NCBI GenBank assembly: GCA_019915015.1
Contig: JAHBBC010000029.1
Span: forward strand, 248,001 to 312,000
DNA length: 64,000 nucleotides
From: Auriscalpium vulgare
Taxonomy: Eukaryota > Basidiomycota > Agaricomycetes > Russulales > Auriscalpiaceae
Reading direction: 5' to 3'
A program made the translations under genes and the position numbers. Position 1 is the stretch's first letter; each line of letters opens with the position of its first letter. Below, piece by piece: positions 12,001 to 27,908 of the stretch. The notes under the pieces were generated by a model that ran no database searches, was not told the origin of the DNA, and saw nothing but the letters and a program-made list of their open reading frames with translations.

Positions 12001-15000
12001 ACCCCATCTTCAAGTCGCAGCCCATCTCTGGACGGCCTTACACGCACATCGAAGGCAGCACTCGGACGACGCCATCGGACATGTCCAAGAGGCGTGTCGT
12101 CTCCTGAAACTACTCCTTTCTCCGCCTGCGGAAGCCAGTCCAGCTGCGAAGAAGCCTCCGCCTCGATCAGCGACACTCGTTCGAATGGGTAAAGGAAAAG
12201 CTCCTGCCGTGCGCGCAGGCACTATTGCACGGCAACAGGTTCCCAAAACCCCAAGGAAAGCTGCGGTCAAGCCTCGTCTTTCCAAAGGTATCTTGGTTTC
12301 ATCAGAGCTCACATCGACAGCAACTAAGATGGGAACATTCAGAATCCGGGCTGTCCCCGAAAATACGCAGGGATTCTGGCGAAAGTGCGCGAGGTTTGGA
12401 CACCTGGACAAGACTGGTTCCGCTACTACGTAGGCTACTCTTTTTCTCATTGCGGATGTTGCTTATCACCTGTAAATAGGCACGGCTTGCCAAGTAGTCA
12501 GCTTACTTGGCCAATCGTCTCTAAAGGTCCAGCTCCTTCGCCTTGTCCGACAGCTATGCGACCGAGCTCCTGGATACCCGCGCGATGGTATGCAAAATAG
12601 GTGGTCGTTTGCAGGGTGCTCATAGAATCCTTCTGCAGAATTCATACAGTCATGCACCGACCTCGCGCATGAGTATGTGAAACTGGGAAAAATTAAGAAG
12701 GCAGCTGGTTTATACAATCGAGCGCTGGCATCGATGCGGAGCAGCCCAATATCTGATGAGGTCCAAATCATGTTCCTCCTGCGATACACAGAGTCCCTGG
12801 CTGTCGTGGGAGACATCGATCAAAGGTAAGCCATGACACCTCAATGCTTGGGAGTAGAATTCATGCTTCTTTCAGCGAGGTCATCTACACTGAGGCTCTT
12901 GGCGTCTCCAATGCTATGTCCATCGAGGATAAAGCTCTTCCAACTTCCGAGCGTATTCGACTTCGCGCGGGTCGTCTCAGACGCGCAGCGCTGGCAGCCC
13001 GAGCGTTTGCGGAAATCCAGTCTTCTAAGGTAAGCATTGAACCTGTGGATAGTAACTGGCGTACCGACCAGATATCAGGACGAACCAACGGCCTCCGTCT
13101 CGGGGTTGCTACAATCTCTTCGGCTTTGGAACCGTGCTATCAGCACTCTGTCCCGACTGGAGGCAGCAGCGGCATCGTCGACGAAGAGTGGCTCAGACTT
13201 TCCCAATCCTTTTCAAGCAAGTTCCAACAGCTCTTCGCCTTCGAAGGGGGGGACACCCGCCCCGGAGCTGGCAGTGGCGACCGTACTCATGCAGCCTCGT
13301 GCAAGCATGAGCGGGATTGAGTGGCAAATTGCTGAAGGCTTGCTCACTACGCTGCTGTGTCTTGGGCAGGCGTACTTCTGTCGGGGCTCGGTCCGGGAAG
13401 CGGAATACTTCACGCAGCAAGCTGAGGCGCTGGGCATCTCATTCAACGCACCGGCCTTTGTTGGGCGAGCGCTCGCCATGAAGGCCGAGATCAACCTGTA
13501 CCTCGGACAGCTTGACGTTGGACAAGATAGTCTGACGGCAGCAGCTAATGCCCTTCAAAAGGTGACTGGCCCAGAAACTGCCGACTTGCGCCGACTGCAC
13601 GGAGAGCACAGCCAACTGAATCAAGAAGAGGCAGACGCTCGTAGCCACTTTTCCGAGGCCGTGAACTTGCTTGAAGAACTGGACAAAATCATGGCTGTCG
13701 TGGATGCCGTTGGGCCCAGGTTCGTCCCGATCTTTTGTCTGCAGGTCGACGATGTTTATAAATGACTCCCGCAGACGGTCCAGTCTTCTTCCGGGGACTC
13801 TTTCTTCTAAAGGAGGAAGCGACGCCCTTGTTCCAACTCTCCTTTCATCTCTCTTGCGACACCAAAGTACGTTTCTCAAACAGGCTTGATAATACATTTG
13901 GCTGATTGGGGCGCACAGTATGGCTATTGCGGAGCGAACCGAACGAAGAGTACCACGCTCTGCTCGAGAGGTTATTAGCGCTGCCTTCTTCTGCGATCTC
14001 GAAGGTATGTTTCATGTCATGCCGTCTGATCTAAGCTTGACACCATGGAGGCGGAGGAGCATGCGTTACTGGGGAGACTTGCCCTTCATAGCGTCTACGG
14101 ACGTTTTCGAGAGGACATGTTTCTCAACAGCCTCACTGAGTCCGGTACGTCACACTAGCAGATGCAAGTGCTACAACAAGCCCTCACTATATTATCGTGA
14201 AACTAGTCATATCCCTACCCATGGGAATGTCCGGCGACATGTCTGCCGCGAAATCCACTTCGAGCCAGGATATCCTTCGGACTCTCGGGGAAGCTGAGAA
14301 GCTCTTCCGCGCGAGCCTCGCAAGTCTTGGACATAGTGGGTCAGTGTCGCAAGTGCGACGGTCCGCCGTATCGCTAGCGTCCATTCGAGCGTTCCAATTC
14401 TCTCTAGGAAGACAGTCCCGGAAAGTGCAGTTTTAATTTCTAACCTTCTCGGTAAGTTTGATTTCTTACCTTTTGAAGAATCAACTCACGGTCCCGTTGG
14501 AAGATATCATGGGGGCCATTACACTGCGACGAGAGCTACTGGACGTTATACCGAATAAATTCCCAGCCATCCAAGATTTGGATGACCTTCGGTGGCCCGT
14601 GCTCTCTCAAGATACCTCAATACAGGTCCACGTGCGAAAGTCCAAAGTTTTGGCCTCGCCCTTTGATTCAGACGAAGAAGACCCTGTCGCGGGCGATGAC
14701 GGTATTGCGGCGTATTGGGAGTCCCTCCGGAAGAAATATCACGACCAGACCTTCGATTTCGCTACCCTCACACGATCAAAGGCAGATTGCTTGCCCGAGC
14801 GTTGGACGGTCATCAATGTCTGTGTCACGGAAGACAAGGGTTCGCTCATGATCAGCCGTCAACGTCCACAAAAGGCGCCCCTCGTCTTCTGCTTGCCTCT
14901 CAGAGACCGTCGGGAAAGTGACGACGATGAGCATCTCACTTTCGAGGATGCTCTCGCGGAGCTTAAGGAGATCGTGCGTCTCAGCGACGAGGGGACCAAG

Positions 15001-16420
15001 AAAGCAGTTGATGTCAAGAAGCATGATCAAGAAGCTCGGGCCGCGTGGTGGGCAGATAGGATGGCCTTGGACAAGCGCTTACAAGAGCTGCTTGACAGCA
15101 TAGAGTTCTGCTGGCTGGGTGCTTTTAAGGTGCGTCGATGGCATCTCCCAGTCTTTTGCCTTCCCTGTTGACGCGACACGCAGACCATTTTCTCGCCTCC
15201 TGTAGAGGTACCCCCGACACTACTTGCCGATTTGAGGAGCCGCCTGGACAAGATCTTCAAGCGCAGTTTGGTCACCCAAGACAAGAAACAGAAGACCCGG
15301 ATGCGCTTAGAAGATACCCTCCTTGAATGTCTTTCAACTCTTTCGCCGAAATGCCGCGACGAGGAACTGGAAGACTTGGTCTACTTCATCCTGGACTTGT
15401 ACCAGTTCCATGGAGTCCAGGTTGCCACAGCGGAAGTGGACGTTGACCAAGTCGTCGTTGAGCTCCGCACAGCCCTTGAAGAGCACGCGGCGAAGGTCAA
15501 GAGCCACGTCCACCCCGCGGCCGACGATCATATGTTCCTGGTGCTTGACAAGAATGTCCAGGGAATACCTTGGGAGTCGATACCGATGCTACGCGGTAGA
15601 AGCGTCAGTCGCATTCCGAGCATGGACTTTCTGATCGACAGGCTGGAGCTCGCGAAGGTGGCGAAGGAGAAGCTCTCGGAATCATCGTCCCCGACATCTC
15701 CTGATCACGACGCTCCCGTCGATCGGGCGGCCATTGACCCGTCGAGTGCATACTACGTTCTCAACCCCAGTGGCGATCTGAGCGGGACAGAGCGACGCTT
15801 TGCGGTATGGGCGAAGAGCATGGAAGCGGTTGGCTGGGATGGCGTCGTTGGTAGGGTTCCGAGCGAGCAGGAGCTGTCGGACGCCCTATCCCGCAACGAT
15901 CTGTTCATGTGAGCAAACTGACTGACTCCGCGCCGCGCCTCCCGCTAACCGCTTCCTGTCCTCAGCTACTTCGGTCACGGCGGTGCTGAGCAGTACATTC
16001 GCTCTCATAAGATCAGGCACTTGCCCCGCTGCGCGGCGACTATGCTGTGGGGCTGCTCCTCGGGCCTTCTCCGAGACATGGGCGACTTCGACCGCATAGG
16101 AACCCCTTACAACTATATGCTGGCTGGCTGGTAAGTGTGAATTTCTGCTATATCTGTCCCGTCACTCATCGTCCGAAAGCCCAACTCTGGTAGCCAACCT
16201 GTGGGACGTGACCGACAGGGACATCGACAAATTCTCGCAGTCCGTGTTCGACAAGCTCCACCTGACGCCTGAAGCGGTCCGCAGACATGCCCAGCCCTCT
16301 CGCAACTCCATCGAAAAGACATCCATTGTGGCAGCTGTTGCCGAATCTCGGGATGTCTGTAAGCTGAAGTACTTGACCGGCGCCGCTCCAGTGATCTACG
16401 GTATTCCTTTCTACCTGTGA
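9061..16420 (+). CDS. ESP1: Separase (cohesin-cleaving cysteine protease, peptidase C50)
   Basis: Separase cleaves the kleisin subunit of cohesin at anaphase onset to release sister chromatids. The gene starts at 9061 (MPVASTSKRVPPKRPAARAK), splices first at 9462/9516, and runs through many short introns over a long alpha-helical, TPR-like region with little recognisable sequence, as is usual. The C-terminal caspase-like protease domain is diagnostic: the catalytic His lies in YFGHGGAEQYI (codon 15976-15978) and the catalytic Cys in MLWGCSSGLL (codon 16054-16056). These are followed by PTLVANLWDVTDRDID and the end at 16420. An upstream block, VLDKNVQGIPWESIPMLRG, matches the separase core (W-E-S-I/L-P). 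The 7.4-kb span suggests roughly 2,000 residues or more, typical of separases. Start choice is moderately secure; the family is certain. Confidence 0.95.
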
Positions 16421-16652
16421 ACAATTGTGGTGGTCATATCATCTTGTTCGTCGCATTTATGTATATACCGCATATCCCGTGTTACACCGCACTTATTTTA
16501 TATTGCACGCATCAAAACCATACCAGCCAACGTACTGTAATTACATTGCTCCAGGAATACACACACCTTGCAGGTCATTTACTCGTTGCGCAAGTCAAGA
16601 TCAAGGCCTCAGTCGGCCAAGAAATGCATGATACGTCGATCCACAGAAAACT

Positions 16653-18622
16653 CTATAACTCTTCCTCAGGTGGAGGTTCGTTCCCGAGAGTCATCTCGTC
16701 GAAGTGCTCCAACAGCTCGTCAAGCTTCACCTCAGGGAAGTCTGGCTCGTCCTCCTCGTCCTCCTCGCCCTCTGCAACAGTCTCAGGCACCTCCACGCTC
16801 GCCGGCGCATCGTCCACATCCATCGCAAACTGCGCGCGCTTCCTTGTCTTCCCACCCGCGAGTCCCGAGCCCGCCTTCTCCGTCCGCATGCCGTCCGACT
16901 TGTACAAGTTGACAGTCGACCGGAGCTCAGGGTCCTCCTCCAGCTCGCGCAAGAAAATCTCGTAGTCCTCCTCGACCTTCTTCTGGTCGCGCCCGCCGAG
17001 GCGCCCGACGACGCCGCGCGCACCGCCCGTCTCGCCCTCCTCGCCGGCCTCCTTCGCGATGCTGCGCAGGCGCCAGTTGCGTGCGCGGCTCTTCTTGCGG
17101 CGGTTCGGGTACGCCTTCTTCACGAGCACGAGGTCCGGGAGGCGGTCCTGCGGGAGGCGCGCGAAGTCGTCCGAGTTGAAGTTGGCGTTGCGCAGCAGGT
17201 AGCCGAGCGCGGCGTCGCCGGGCTGCAAGATCGCGCCGAGGTGCGTGCGCGCGTGGAAGATCTGGCTCGCAGCGCCGCCGTCGAAGTCCATCGCGTCGTC
17301 GTCGGTGTCGGCGTCGGCGGCCGTGTGCGAGCGGAACGCGCCGGAGAGCGCGACCTGGGCGTCGGCGGGCACCCAGCGCCCGCGCGGCGCGCCCGGCTCG
17401 GTGTCGAGCACGGTGAACTCGCGCAGGTCAGAGACGGACGCTAGCGCTTCGAACGGCGTGCGCCAGTACACCGCGGAGGTGATCTCGACGCTTTGAAGCG
17501 TGGCTGGGTCGAGGACGTGCAGGGAGTTGCCGACGCGCGTGCACACGACGAGTGGGTTGATGTTGCCAAGGGAGCGGGCGAGCTTTAGGGGCAGGCAGAT
17601 GAGGTCGTCCTTGCAGATGGGAATGATCTCGACGGAGTACGTGTACTTGAAATTTGCGGTGTTGGTATGTGTGTCGGCGGAGAGTAGCCGCTCTGAAGAT
17701 TTTGATCTGTGCAAATGGGTTTGACGTGAGTAGCTATTTCCCAAGCTTGGTAGTCAACGCACCGTATGGGCACAACACTGCTCAGGAACTCCACCATCTT
17801 CAACGCATGACTCCGTTGGCTGTAGAAGAAGTCCAGCCCATCCTTGACCTCCTTCACCGAGATCGTGTCCTTTTGCGCGCCATTCTTCAGGATGAGCTGC
17901 TCGAGGTACAAGAACGTCCGTTTGTGGGGCACTTTCTGCCGGACCTGGACAAGAGCTTTCCATGTGTTTTTGGCTGCGAGCTTCGTGCAGTCGGGACATT
18001 GTCCATATTGCACAAGGTACTCGATCTCAAATACTTGCTCGAGGATTGTGGATGTCAAGACCTACGTGCGTGAGCACAGGCAATGGGCTGCGGCGGGATG
18101 AGAACACGCACCTCCTTCTGAATAGTCATAGATATGCGCAGACGTTTTGAATGTGGCTCAGTCCAGATGAAGTGGGCGTCTGTGAGCCGGACCCTGTTGA
18201 GGCCCTTGAGCTTTTTGAGGCATATGGCGAGCAGCTCCTGGGACTCTGGCCGTGCGATCATCCATTGCGTGGGCGGCGCCAGAAAGCGCTCGCAATTCCG
18301 GCAAAATGATACGGATGCTGGCAGATCAAGATGAGTGACGTGCAAGAAAACGAGCGTCAACGACGCGCACCTTGTTTTGGGATGCCCTCGGTGATATCGA
18401 CACTGCGACAGATGGCCGGTTAGAGAGGTGCAGGAGGCGCGGGGACAAACTCACGTATTCCTGAGGCAATTCACGCAGAGATTCGCTGAGTTGGGTACAA
18501 TTGGATCTCCTACACAGGGTATAGGAGATCAGTGAATGCACTCATAGGACCATGTGAAGAGGACACATACCACAATCTGCACACAATACACGATGCACAG
18601 CCGGTCCGGGTACAAACTCCAT
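16653..18622 (-). CDS. NMD3: 60S ribosomal subunit export adaptor NMD3
   Basis: Nmd3 binds late nuclear pre-60S particles and recruits the exportin Crm1. Exon 1 (18571-18622) gives MEFVPGPAVHRVLCADCG. The next exon continues PIVPNSANLCVNCLRN, then VDITEGIPKQ and FCRNCERFLAPP, the two CxxC zinc-ribbon pairs of the family. Further exons carry HFIWTEPHSKRLRISMTIQKEV, QCPDCTKLAAKNTWKALVQV and RQKVPHKRTFLYLEQLIL, all Nmd3 signatures. The last long exon contains ARSLGNINPLVVCTRVGNSL and RNWRLRSIAKEAGEE. The acidic Leu-rich C-terminus (PEVKLDELLEHFDEMTL), just before the stop at 16653, resembles the Crm1-dependent export signal region. Convergent with ESP1, with 232 bp between stops. Confidence 0.95.
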
Positions 18623-19244
18623 CAGATTTCTGTCAGGTGGAAGGATATGGGATACAAGTGGCGGTTGGGCTACAGATCTTGATTTTATACAGCGAGCAGT
18701 GGTACAGGATGAAAGGAACGTTCGAGAGAGGATGACTGGCGCAGGCGCTGCAGATTTTTGTCAGCGGACCCGAGAGATTAGATAAGATCAGGAGATCAAG
18801 ATCGGGCGCGAGGATCTGGCTATGACCTGCTATGACTCGTCCGACTTTGAGATCCGGACAGTAATTAGTTGCGCCCTCCGCTTGGAAGGCAAGTTGGTCA
18901 TTGGAGGTGGAGGGTATGGAAACATTGGTATTCTACGACAATGGGTTCGGGGATGCAGCTCTCCGAGCGGTCTAATCTACGAATCTACGTCGTAGACCCC
19001 AGCGAGCTACAGTGGCTGCTAATGTACAGGGTCGGGGGGTTCGTGTCAGTGTCGTGACAGCAGATTACACCAAGAAGAGGGAGTCCGTGAGCTCCGATTA
19101 GTATACACACACAGTGTACAACCAGGGAAATCGATCAGGGTCTGCTCGAAATGGCTGGTGGGCTGGGAGCAAGGTCAGCAGGTACGCGCAGAGACGCACA
19201 GCGGCGACGGACCTCAAAATAGGTTGTGAGCAAGTCGTGAGAGC
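18623..19244. promoter_or_regulatory. NMD3 upstream region
   Basis: About 620 bp between the NMD3 start and the 3' end of the next minus-strand gene. It presumably holds the NMD3 promoter and the neighbour's terminator. No ORF or clear TATA element is visible. Confidence 0.35.
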
Positions 19245-20093
19245 CTAACCTAAGCCATCAGGAGCAGACCATGGCCTGGTATCCTCGGTCTCTACGCGAG
19301 CAGATGGCTCTTCCGCCTCATCACCCCCGCTTGAGCTCGGGCTGATGGGCAGAACATGGAGAGAGCGCCTGGCTTCAGAAGCAGACGGTGCATCATCCGG
19401 TTCAAGGCCGGAGGCCTCGGATACTCGGCGACGCTTCGTCGCCCGTTCCTTGACCATCGTGCCTCAGAGGTATCGTTCCCAGCATTAACAGAAAGCCCAC
19501 CTCAGCGGTGTCCCCCCGCTCCGACGCAGCGCAGTGATGAACATTGTCGCGCCATACTTCGATTGACCGCGTTGGATGGCTCGGGGAAAATGCGACGGAA
19601 GCAGAAAGTCCTGCGTCGTCGCATTCGGAGCTCATTGTGAAATTGAAGCTCCCGAGGGCAGTGCCCTCGGAGAAAGAGTCGAGGTCGCGAAGATGGGGGG
19701 CAGGGGGCGGGATGATAGCCTCGGCTACGAGGGGGAAAAGGGGGACGTCTGGGGGCAGTCCTGGGAAATTCCCATGCGTCTCGCTTGGAGGAGAGTTGTG
19801 AGCGGGCCGCGACGGCGCGGAGGGGATTGACTCACGTCAGGACGGGACCGAGAGGCGGTGGGCCCGGGGTGGGGAGGGCGTCGGCGACCGAGCTTGGGGT
19901 CTCGTTCGTGAAGCCATGGAAGGCGATGCCAAGCCCGCTGCGGGAGGGTGTCAGACGACGCGTCGGTGGAGGACATGGACGCGAGAGACCTTAGGCAGGG
20001 GTGGTCTTCGGGGAAGGGGAGGCGGAGGGGGAAGCCGTCCAGAGGCTCGAGGAAGCCGCAGGGCTGAGAGCCGGGGGGAGTGAAGTGACACAT
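19245..20093 (-). CDS. Predicted four-exon protein of unknown function with NLS-like motif
   Basis: No family recognised. Exons 19990-20093, 19836-19937, 19501-19783 and 19245-19448 join in phase (231 codons with stop), and all three introns are exactly 52 nt, with CTGAC- or CTCAC-like branch sites. The protein starts MCHFTPPGSQPCGFLEPLDG and includes GLGIAFHGFTNETPSSVADA, a Pro-rich stretch, PHLRDLDSFSEG and the basic cluster ERATKRRRVSE, which looks like a nuclear localisation signal. An acidic Ser-rich tail ends GLG at 19245. A pyrimidine-rich tract (20170-20230 on the minus strand) just upstream resembles a fungal core promoter. The model is supported by phase and intron uniformity, not by homology. 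Confidence 0.6.
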
Positions 20094-23000
20094 TACGAGT
20101 GGGGGTAGGGGTAGGCTGTGCGAGCGAAGGGGAAGGAATGCGCACAAATGACTCGAAGTGAGGGGGGGATAGACGGGTGGGTGGATGAAGAAAGGAATAA
20201 AACAAGAAGAAGAAAAGGAAAAAGAGCGCACCCTCGCGCGGAGGCCAAGTGAGGGATCGGGGGAGGGTGATGGAGGGACGCATAGCTTGTAGCAGCCTAT
20301 TTATCAGGTCTACAGGCGCGCGCACGGGTCCGCACCCCAATGCGGAAGGTCTGTACGTACCAGTCCTAGCCGGCCTAGCCAACCCCACTGCAGTCGTTCG
20401 CCGCCCCTCGGTCCTGCAACCGTCGCGCTGGCCTGCACAGAACGGGGCAGAAGGCTCTGGAAGACACGCGCCCAGTCGGGAAGGCTGCACTGTACAGCAC
20501 AGCGGCAATCCGCCGTCGTGGATCTCATCACGAACAGTTCCTCGGTGGGCCAAGGCGCTCTGCAGCGGTCCTGACGCTTCATGTGAACGCACACACGCTG
20601 CCCCGTTCACCGACGGCGACAACATCCCACCGCGACGCTCCACGGCGCGTGCCGACCAGGACACCCGGCGCACAGGCGCGCGGCAGTCGCCGGTAGACGG
20701 CTTAGCTGGCTTTGGAAACCAACGTAGTTGGACCGCGCATTATTGCACTCTCTCCCGTCCGGCCCCATCTCAAGTCGGCGCCGACGTGACAGCGAAAGGG
20801 ATGCGGCGTTACCACCGGCGTCTCGCTGACAACACACTCGACTGCGCTCATGCCAACCGCAGGCGGCTGCGGAGTCGGTCCAATCACAATATCGTACCAC
20901 ATATCGCCCTCTGCATCCTTACAGGGCATCGTATCAGCCAACTTTCTCGGCTACTTTGGTATCCTTGTCGGGAGGCGTCGACGTCACACACGCGGCTGCG
21001 GTTGACTCCAAGGCACGCAAAAACGAAGGCCTTCTACAGTCTGCAGCTCGAACGCGGGCGCAAACCGACAAGCGGTCTGTTTGCAGTCTGGCTGCTGATG
21101 ACAGCGCCCTCCCATCATGTGTGTCCTCCCCGTTTTCGGGCACCGTGTGTTAGCGGGGTCTCCACGATTTCGGACGTCTCGAAGATAACGGCATGGCTCT
21201 GCGAAGAGAAGCACGCCCCAACAGATTTCAGACAGGCCTCGGCCTGTCACCCGATCCAAAGCATATATGGTCTCCGACGATAACTAGGAGCCCATATACA
21301 ATTTGCTAAGACACGCACAGCCTCGCACACATTGGACGTGCGCTCTATTAGGCCGACAGGAGGTCATTATCATGATCTTCCAATTTTTGTATACAGCGCC
21401 AGCTGAGTATCGGTCATCCTTGTATTTGATTGCGTCGCGAGCTTCTGGCAGCACCCTTCAGGATACCCGCCGGGTCCGTGGGCGTCAGTTGGCCCATTTG
21501 CGGTCCTCAAACCGCTAACACCCCTGTCGGCCATTTTAAGACCTGACAGTTCACTGCAACCCCGAGGGCGCGACTTCTTCTGCATGCTTGACGGGCAAGC
21601 CGACTGAAACGGGGAAGCGATTATGGGGTTCTTTGGCGCTGCCTGTCCCGTTAGTAGTACGTGATAGCGAACCCCAGATGATGTGAATCTAACAGACATC
21701 ATTTGACTTGCCTTGCGGTCGATGCGCCTCTGAAACAGCGCAAGTCCTGACGCCGACGCGCTGACGTGTTATCTAGGGTATCAAAGGATCATCTCCAGTC
21801 GCCGGATGTTGATCAGCAGGAGCCCTGTGGCATTATGGTGGCGGCTTGACGTTATGGTCCACATGCGAAATAGCGACCGATGAATGCACGACCTGCAGTT
21901 GGCAATCACACCTTATCCGGTGAGGTGCAACGAGGGACGATGGTCAGCAGGCTTTGTATGTGTAACGAACGGCGTACCGTAATTTCCGCCGCCGACAAGA
22001 AGTCAGGAGCTGGAAGGTGATAGCTTCGGAGTTACAGAGCTGCCCGGCGCACGACAAGTCGCGCTATCTCGACCTATGTGGAACGTGTCCACACGCCAGA
22101 GCCAAGCGGCCGCCTTTGCAAAGTGGCTACCGTTCTCATGGGTTTCCTAGGACGGCTGCACAGGATTCCCCGCCGTTGCCTCAAGTTGACGTCGCGCTGT
22201 GCTCGTGTCAACGGACAAACATTTCTCAGCTGCGAGCCGAGAGGTGCGACGACATGCTGTCCTTCATTCCCCAGCTCGTCCTGTGCCAACACATCCGACG
22301 TGGCGCGAGGCGCGGTGCTGGGTGCACGGATGACATCGCAAAAGCACGCAACGGGAGTTCGGCGGGCAGCGCATTCCGAACCGGATGAGGGTTGCCGGAG
22401 GCGGCACCACGACGGCATGCGGATGCCGGACGGTGACGTCGATGCCGACTAGGAAGGTCTTGTGTTCGACAAGCAACGCTTTTTCAGAGGTCGACCGCTG
22501 CGCGTCCAACACATTGCTACTGGAGTGAATGCAGCGCTTAGATAGCGACGCCCACCGAAATGGGGCGGCTCACCTGATCGATGCACAACTACGAGTATCA
22601 GTCGAATTGTTGACGCTGCGCGAGGTGGCATGGCGTGTGCGCACCGGTGGTGCTGGGAGGCAGGTTGCTGGTGTCTTATCGTTGCTGGTCAGCAGGTGTG
22701 TTGAAATGGACGTGACTCCACGGTCCGAGGTGCGCGTCGACGGATCAACACCGTGGGGGGTAGTGCCGGGATCCGAAGCCGAGCAAGTATCCATCGATGG
22801 GCTAAGGTAACGCCACGCAAGGCAAAAGCAGGCAGTTGTGGTGCGAGGTGCTTATCTGGTCAGCGGACGCGTAAACGGACTTGACTCCACGGGTTGAAGT
22901 GCTCGACGGATCAACTCCAGATCATAGCGGGACCCCGTAGCTCCACAACACACGGGGAAATCGTACTTGAAACGTGCGGGGCGCAGCTATCATTCCATGA

Positions 23001-24885
23001 GACCGGCGCAAGGACAGAAGAATTACAGATGGCTCGGGACTAGGATTCACGGGCCCTGACCGCCCTGGACGGAGACGGAACAGCACGAACACGCTCCCAA
23101 GGCACGAGGCGGTGTCGTATTCGGAGAACGATGCAGGGGACGTCGTCAGCAGGCGCTTTGGCTTTAAGGTAATTGCTGTTTCGGTGAGGGTGTCGGTCCG
23201 GGCGGTCAGGTGTGACGAGCATGCGGGCAATATATCCGTTATCTCCATACCAGGCACCCAGACAGAGAACGCAGCGAAGCGGCAGGTGGTGCATGGCGCC
23301 GAGCGAGAGCGGATAGTAGGGTCCGGGGGTGGGGTAAGTACGAGAGGCAAGGGCGCGGCACGCGTTGATCGTACGTGATCAGGGCGCCGACTATCGATTG
23401 GGACGGGTGATGACCCGTGCTAAGATGATAATGCGGCTGATACGTCCTCTATGTCCGGGAGGGATTGTCGTGGTGGACGCGACACGGCCCCTGGTAGAAA
23501 CGCCTTAGTAACCCCTGAGTCTTCCGGGAGGGGGGGCCGAACGCTGTTCCAAGGCAGAGCCACAGATAACAGCACAGCGGCACAGGTGACTTCGCCTTCA
23601 ACTCTGTGGGGTAATAAGCACACCTTGGTGGACACTAGTACAATGCGGAATCACGCACTCGCAGATGATTATCAGCGACGAAAAACGCCACTTCTTCGCC
23701 GGTATCCACGGGCCTAACAAGTTTAACAAAGCGCGCTTTGGGCTTCTATTCGTGACATTCTCAGATGGCTTCTACAGGAACACGGGGGATTAGGTTATTT
23801 CTCGCATATCATCAGACTGCGCGTGGTGCAAGCACAAATGCGTGTCCGGGAACGCCGAAAGGTCAACCTTGTTTTTACAAGAGGGGGAGGCGAGGAGGAC
23901 TGATTTAGCCACGATCTTGGCTCCGCGAGCCCATTCCGCTCCTGTAAGAGTTGTTCCGCGTCCTAAAATGGGTGGCCAGATATCATCAGTTCAGAGTCGA
24001 CGCTGATGTATGAGCTGTCAATTCACAGAAGTTCTGTTTGTTTATTGCCCGTGCTGCGCTCTGACTGTCACGGCAGCACAGGAACAACGCCCGTGGGCGC
24101 AAAGGAAGACAACGAGGCACGCGAGGATAAGTTGAGGACGAGCCCTGAAACTCGCAACCCCAGATATACGCGATAAGTACTGCAGACTGACCTGTCGGCA
24201 CCCATCTTTTCTAAGCAGCAGCCTTCGTTATTGTGACCGCCGATGCATGCTACTGGAAGATAATCAGCGTCAGATGCCATCATTTCATGCAAGCAGACAT
24301 CCCGGGTTCTCAGCGCCCAGAGAGAGGCCCCTGACGGTAATGAAGGGAGGGTAGACTGATTGGAAATGCCTGATGCGGTTCAAGAGCCTGCGTACAACCC
24401 AGAGGCCCAACAATCGCCGGTGTGCGTAAGCTAGGCGGCGAAAACGTGATTGCTATAGCACGGATGCGTGGCAGAAATGTAATCAGATAATGGGCGCGGA
24501 GAGCACACACAAGACTTGCCCAGAGTTGGTCGCCGGACTCAGCATACCTTGGTTCGAGAACTTCGGAGAAGGGCACCCGGCAAGACGTGCATTGTTGATC
24601 GACGAACTCACCCGAATCTAGCCGTAAGAACTGTCAACTGCACTGCACGAGCATTTAGTCGTATTCAGCCCCAGACACAAGGATGGCCAACTGCTGCAGC
24701 GTAGACATTATAGATATGCGAGCAGGCGTGTATGTTAGGCGATTATGGGAGTTGTGATGATGGCGGTTGTCTTCGAGAGTCACTGCGCTTGTTTGTTCGT
24801 GTTAGCGCGCCTGGTATCACAGACGTGTCCATTGAGCACCGCAGCGCATCTTTCACTCCTCTCCCTACTCAAAAACCCTGTCACT
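20094..24885. other. Gene-poor region of about 4.8 kb
   Basis: I find no frame that can be extended by plausible introns and no recognisable domain on either strand. The longest open frame (20249-21283, +) has a composition typical of chance frames in GC-rich DNA. The region holds an imperfect direct repeat near 22.7-22.9 kb and several GGTCAGCAGG-like words (21945, 22686, 23145). It may be a decayed transposable element or plain spacer. The last few hundred bases must contain the SEC23 promoter. Confidence 0.5.
22683..22921. repeat. Imperfect direct repeat, two units of about 65-70 bp
   Basis: Unit 1 (about 22685-22753) and unit 2 (about 22856-22920) share CTGGTCAGC, TGACTCCACGG and TCGACGGATCAAC in the same order and nearly the same spacing. 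The units have diverged by substitutions and small indels. No reading frame is shared, so this looks like non-coding repeat DNA. Confidence 0.55.

Positions 24886-27908
<3,023 letters not shown>

Noticed and set aside
16704..17444. 246-codon plus-strand frame
   Set aside because: Antisense of the NMD3 last exon, which has unmistakable family motifs.
20249..21283. 344-codon open frame on the plus strand
   Set aside because: Composition is that of chance frames in GC-rich DNA; no domain, hydrophobic pattern or splice-consistent extension.
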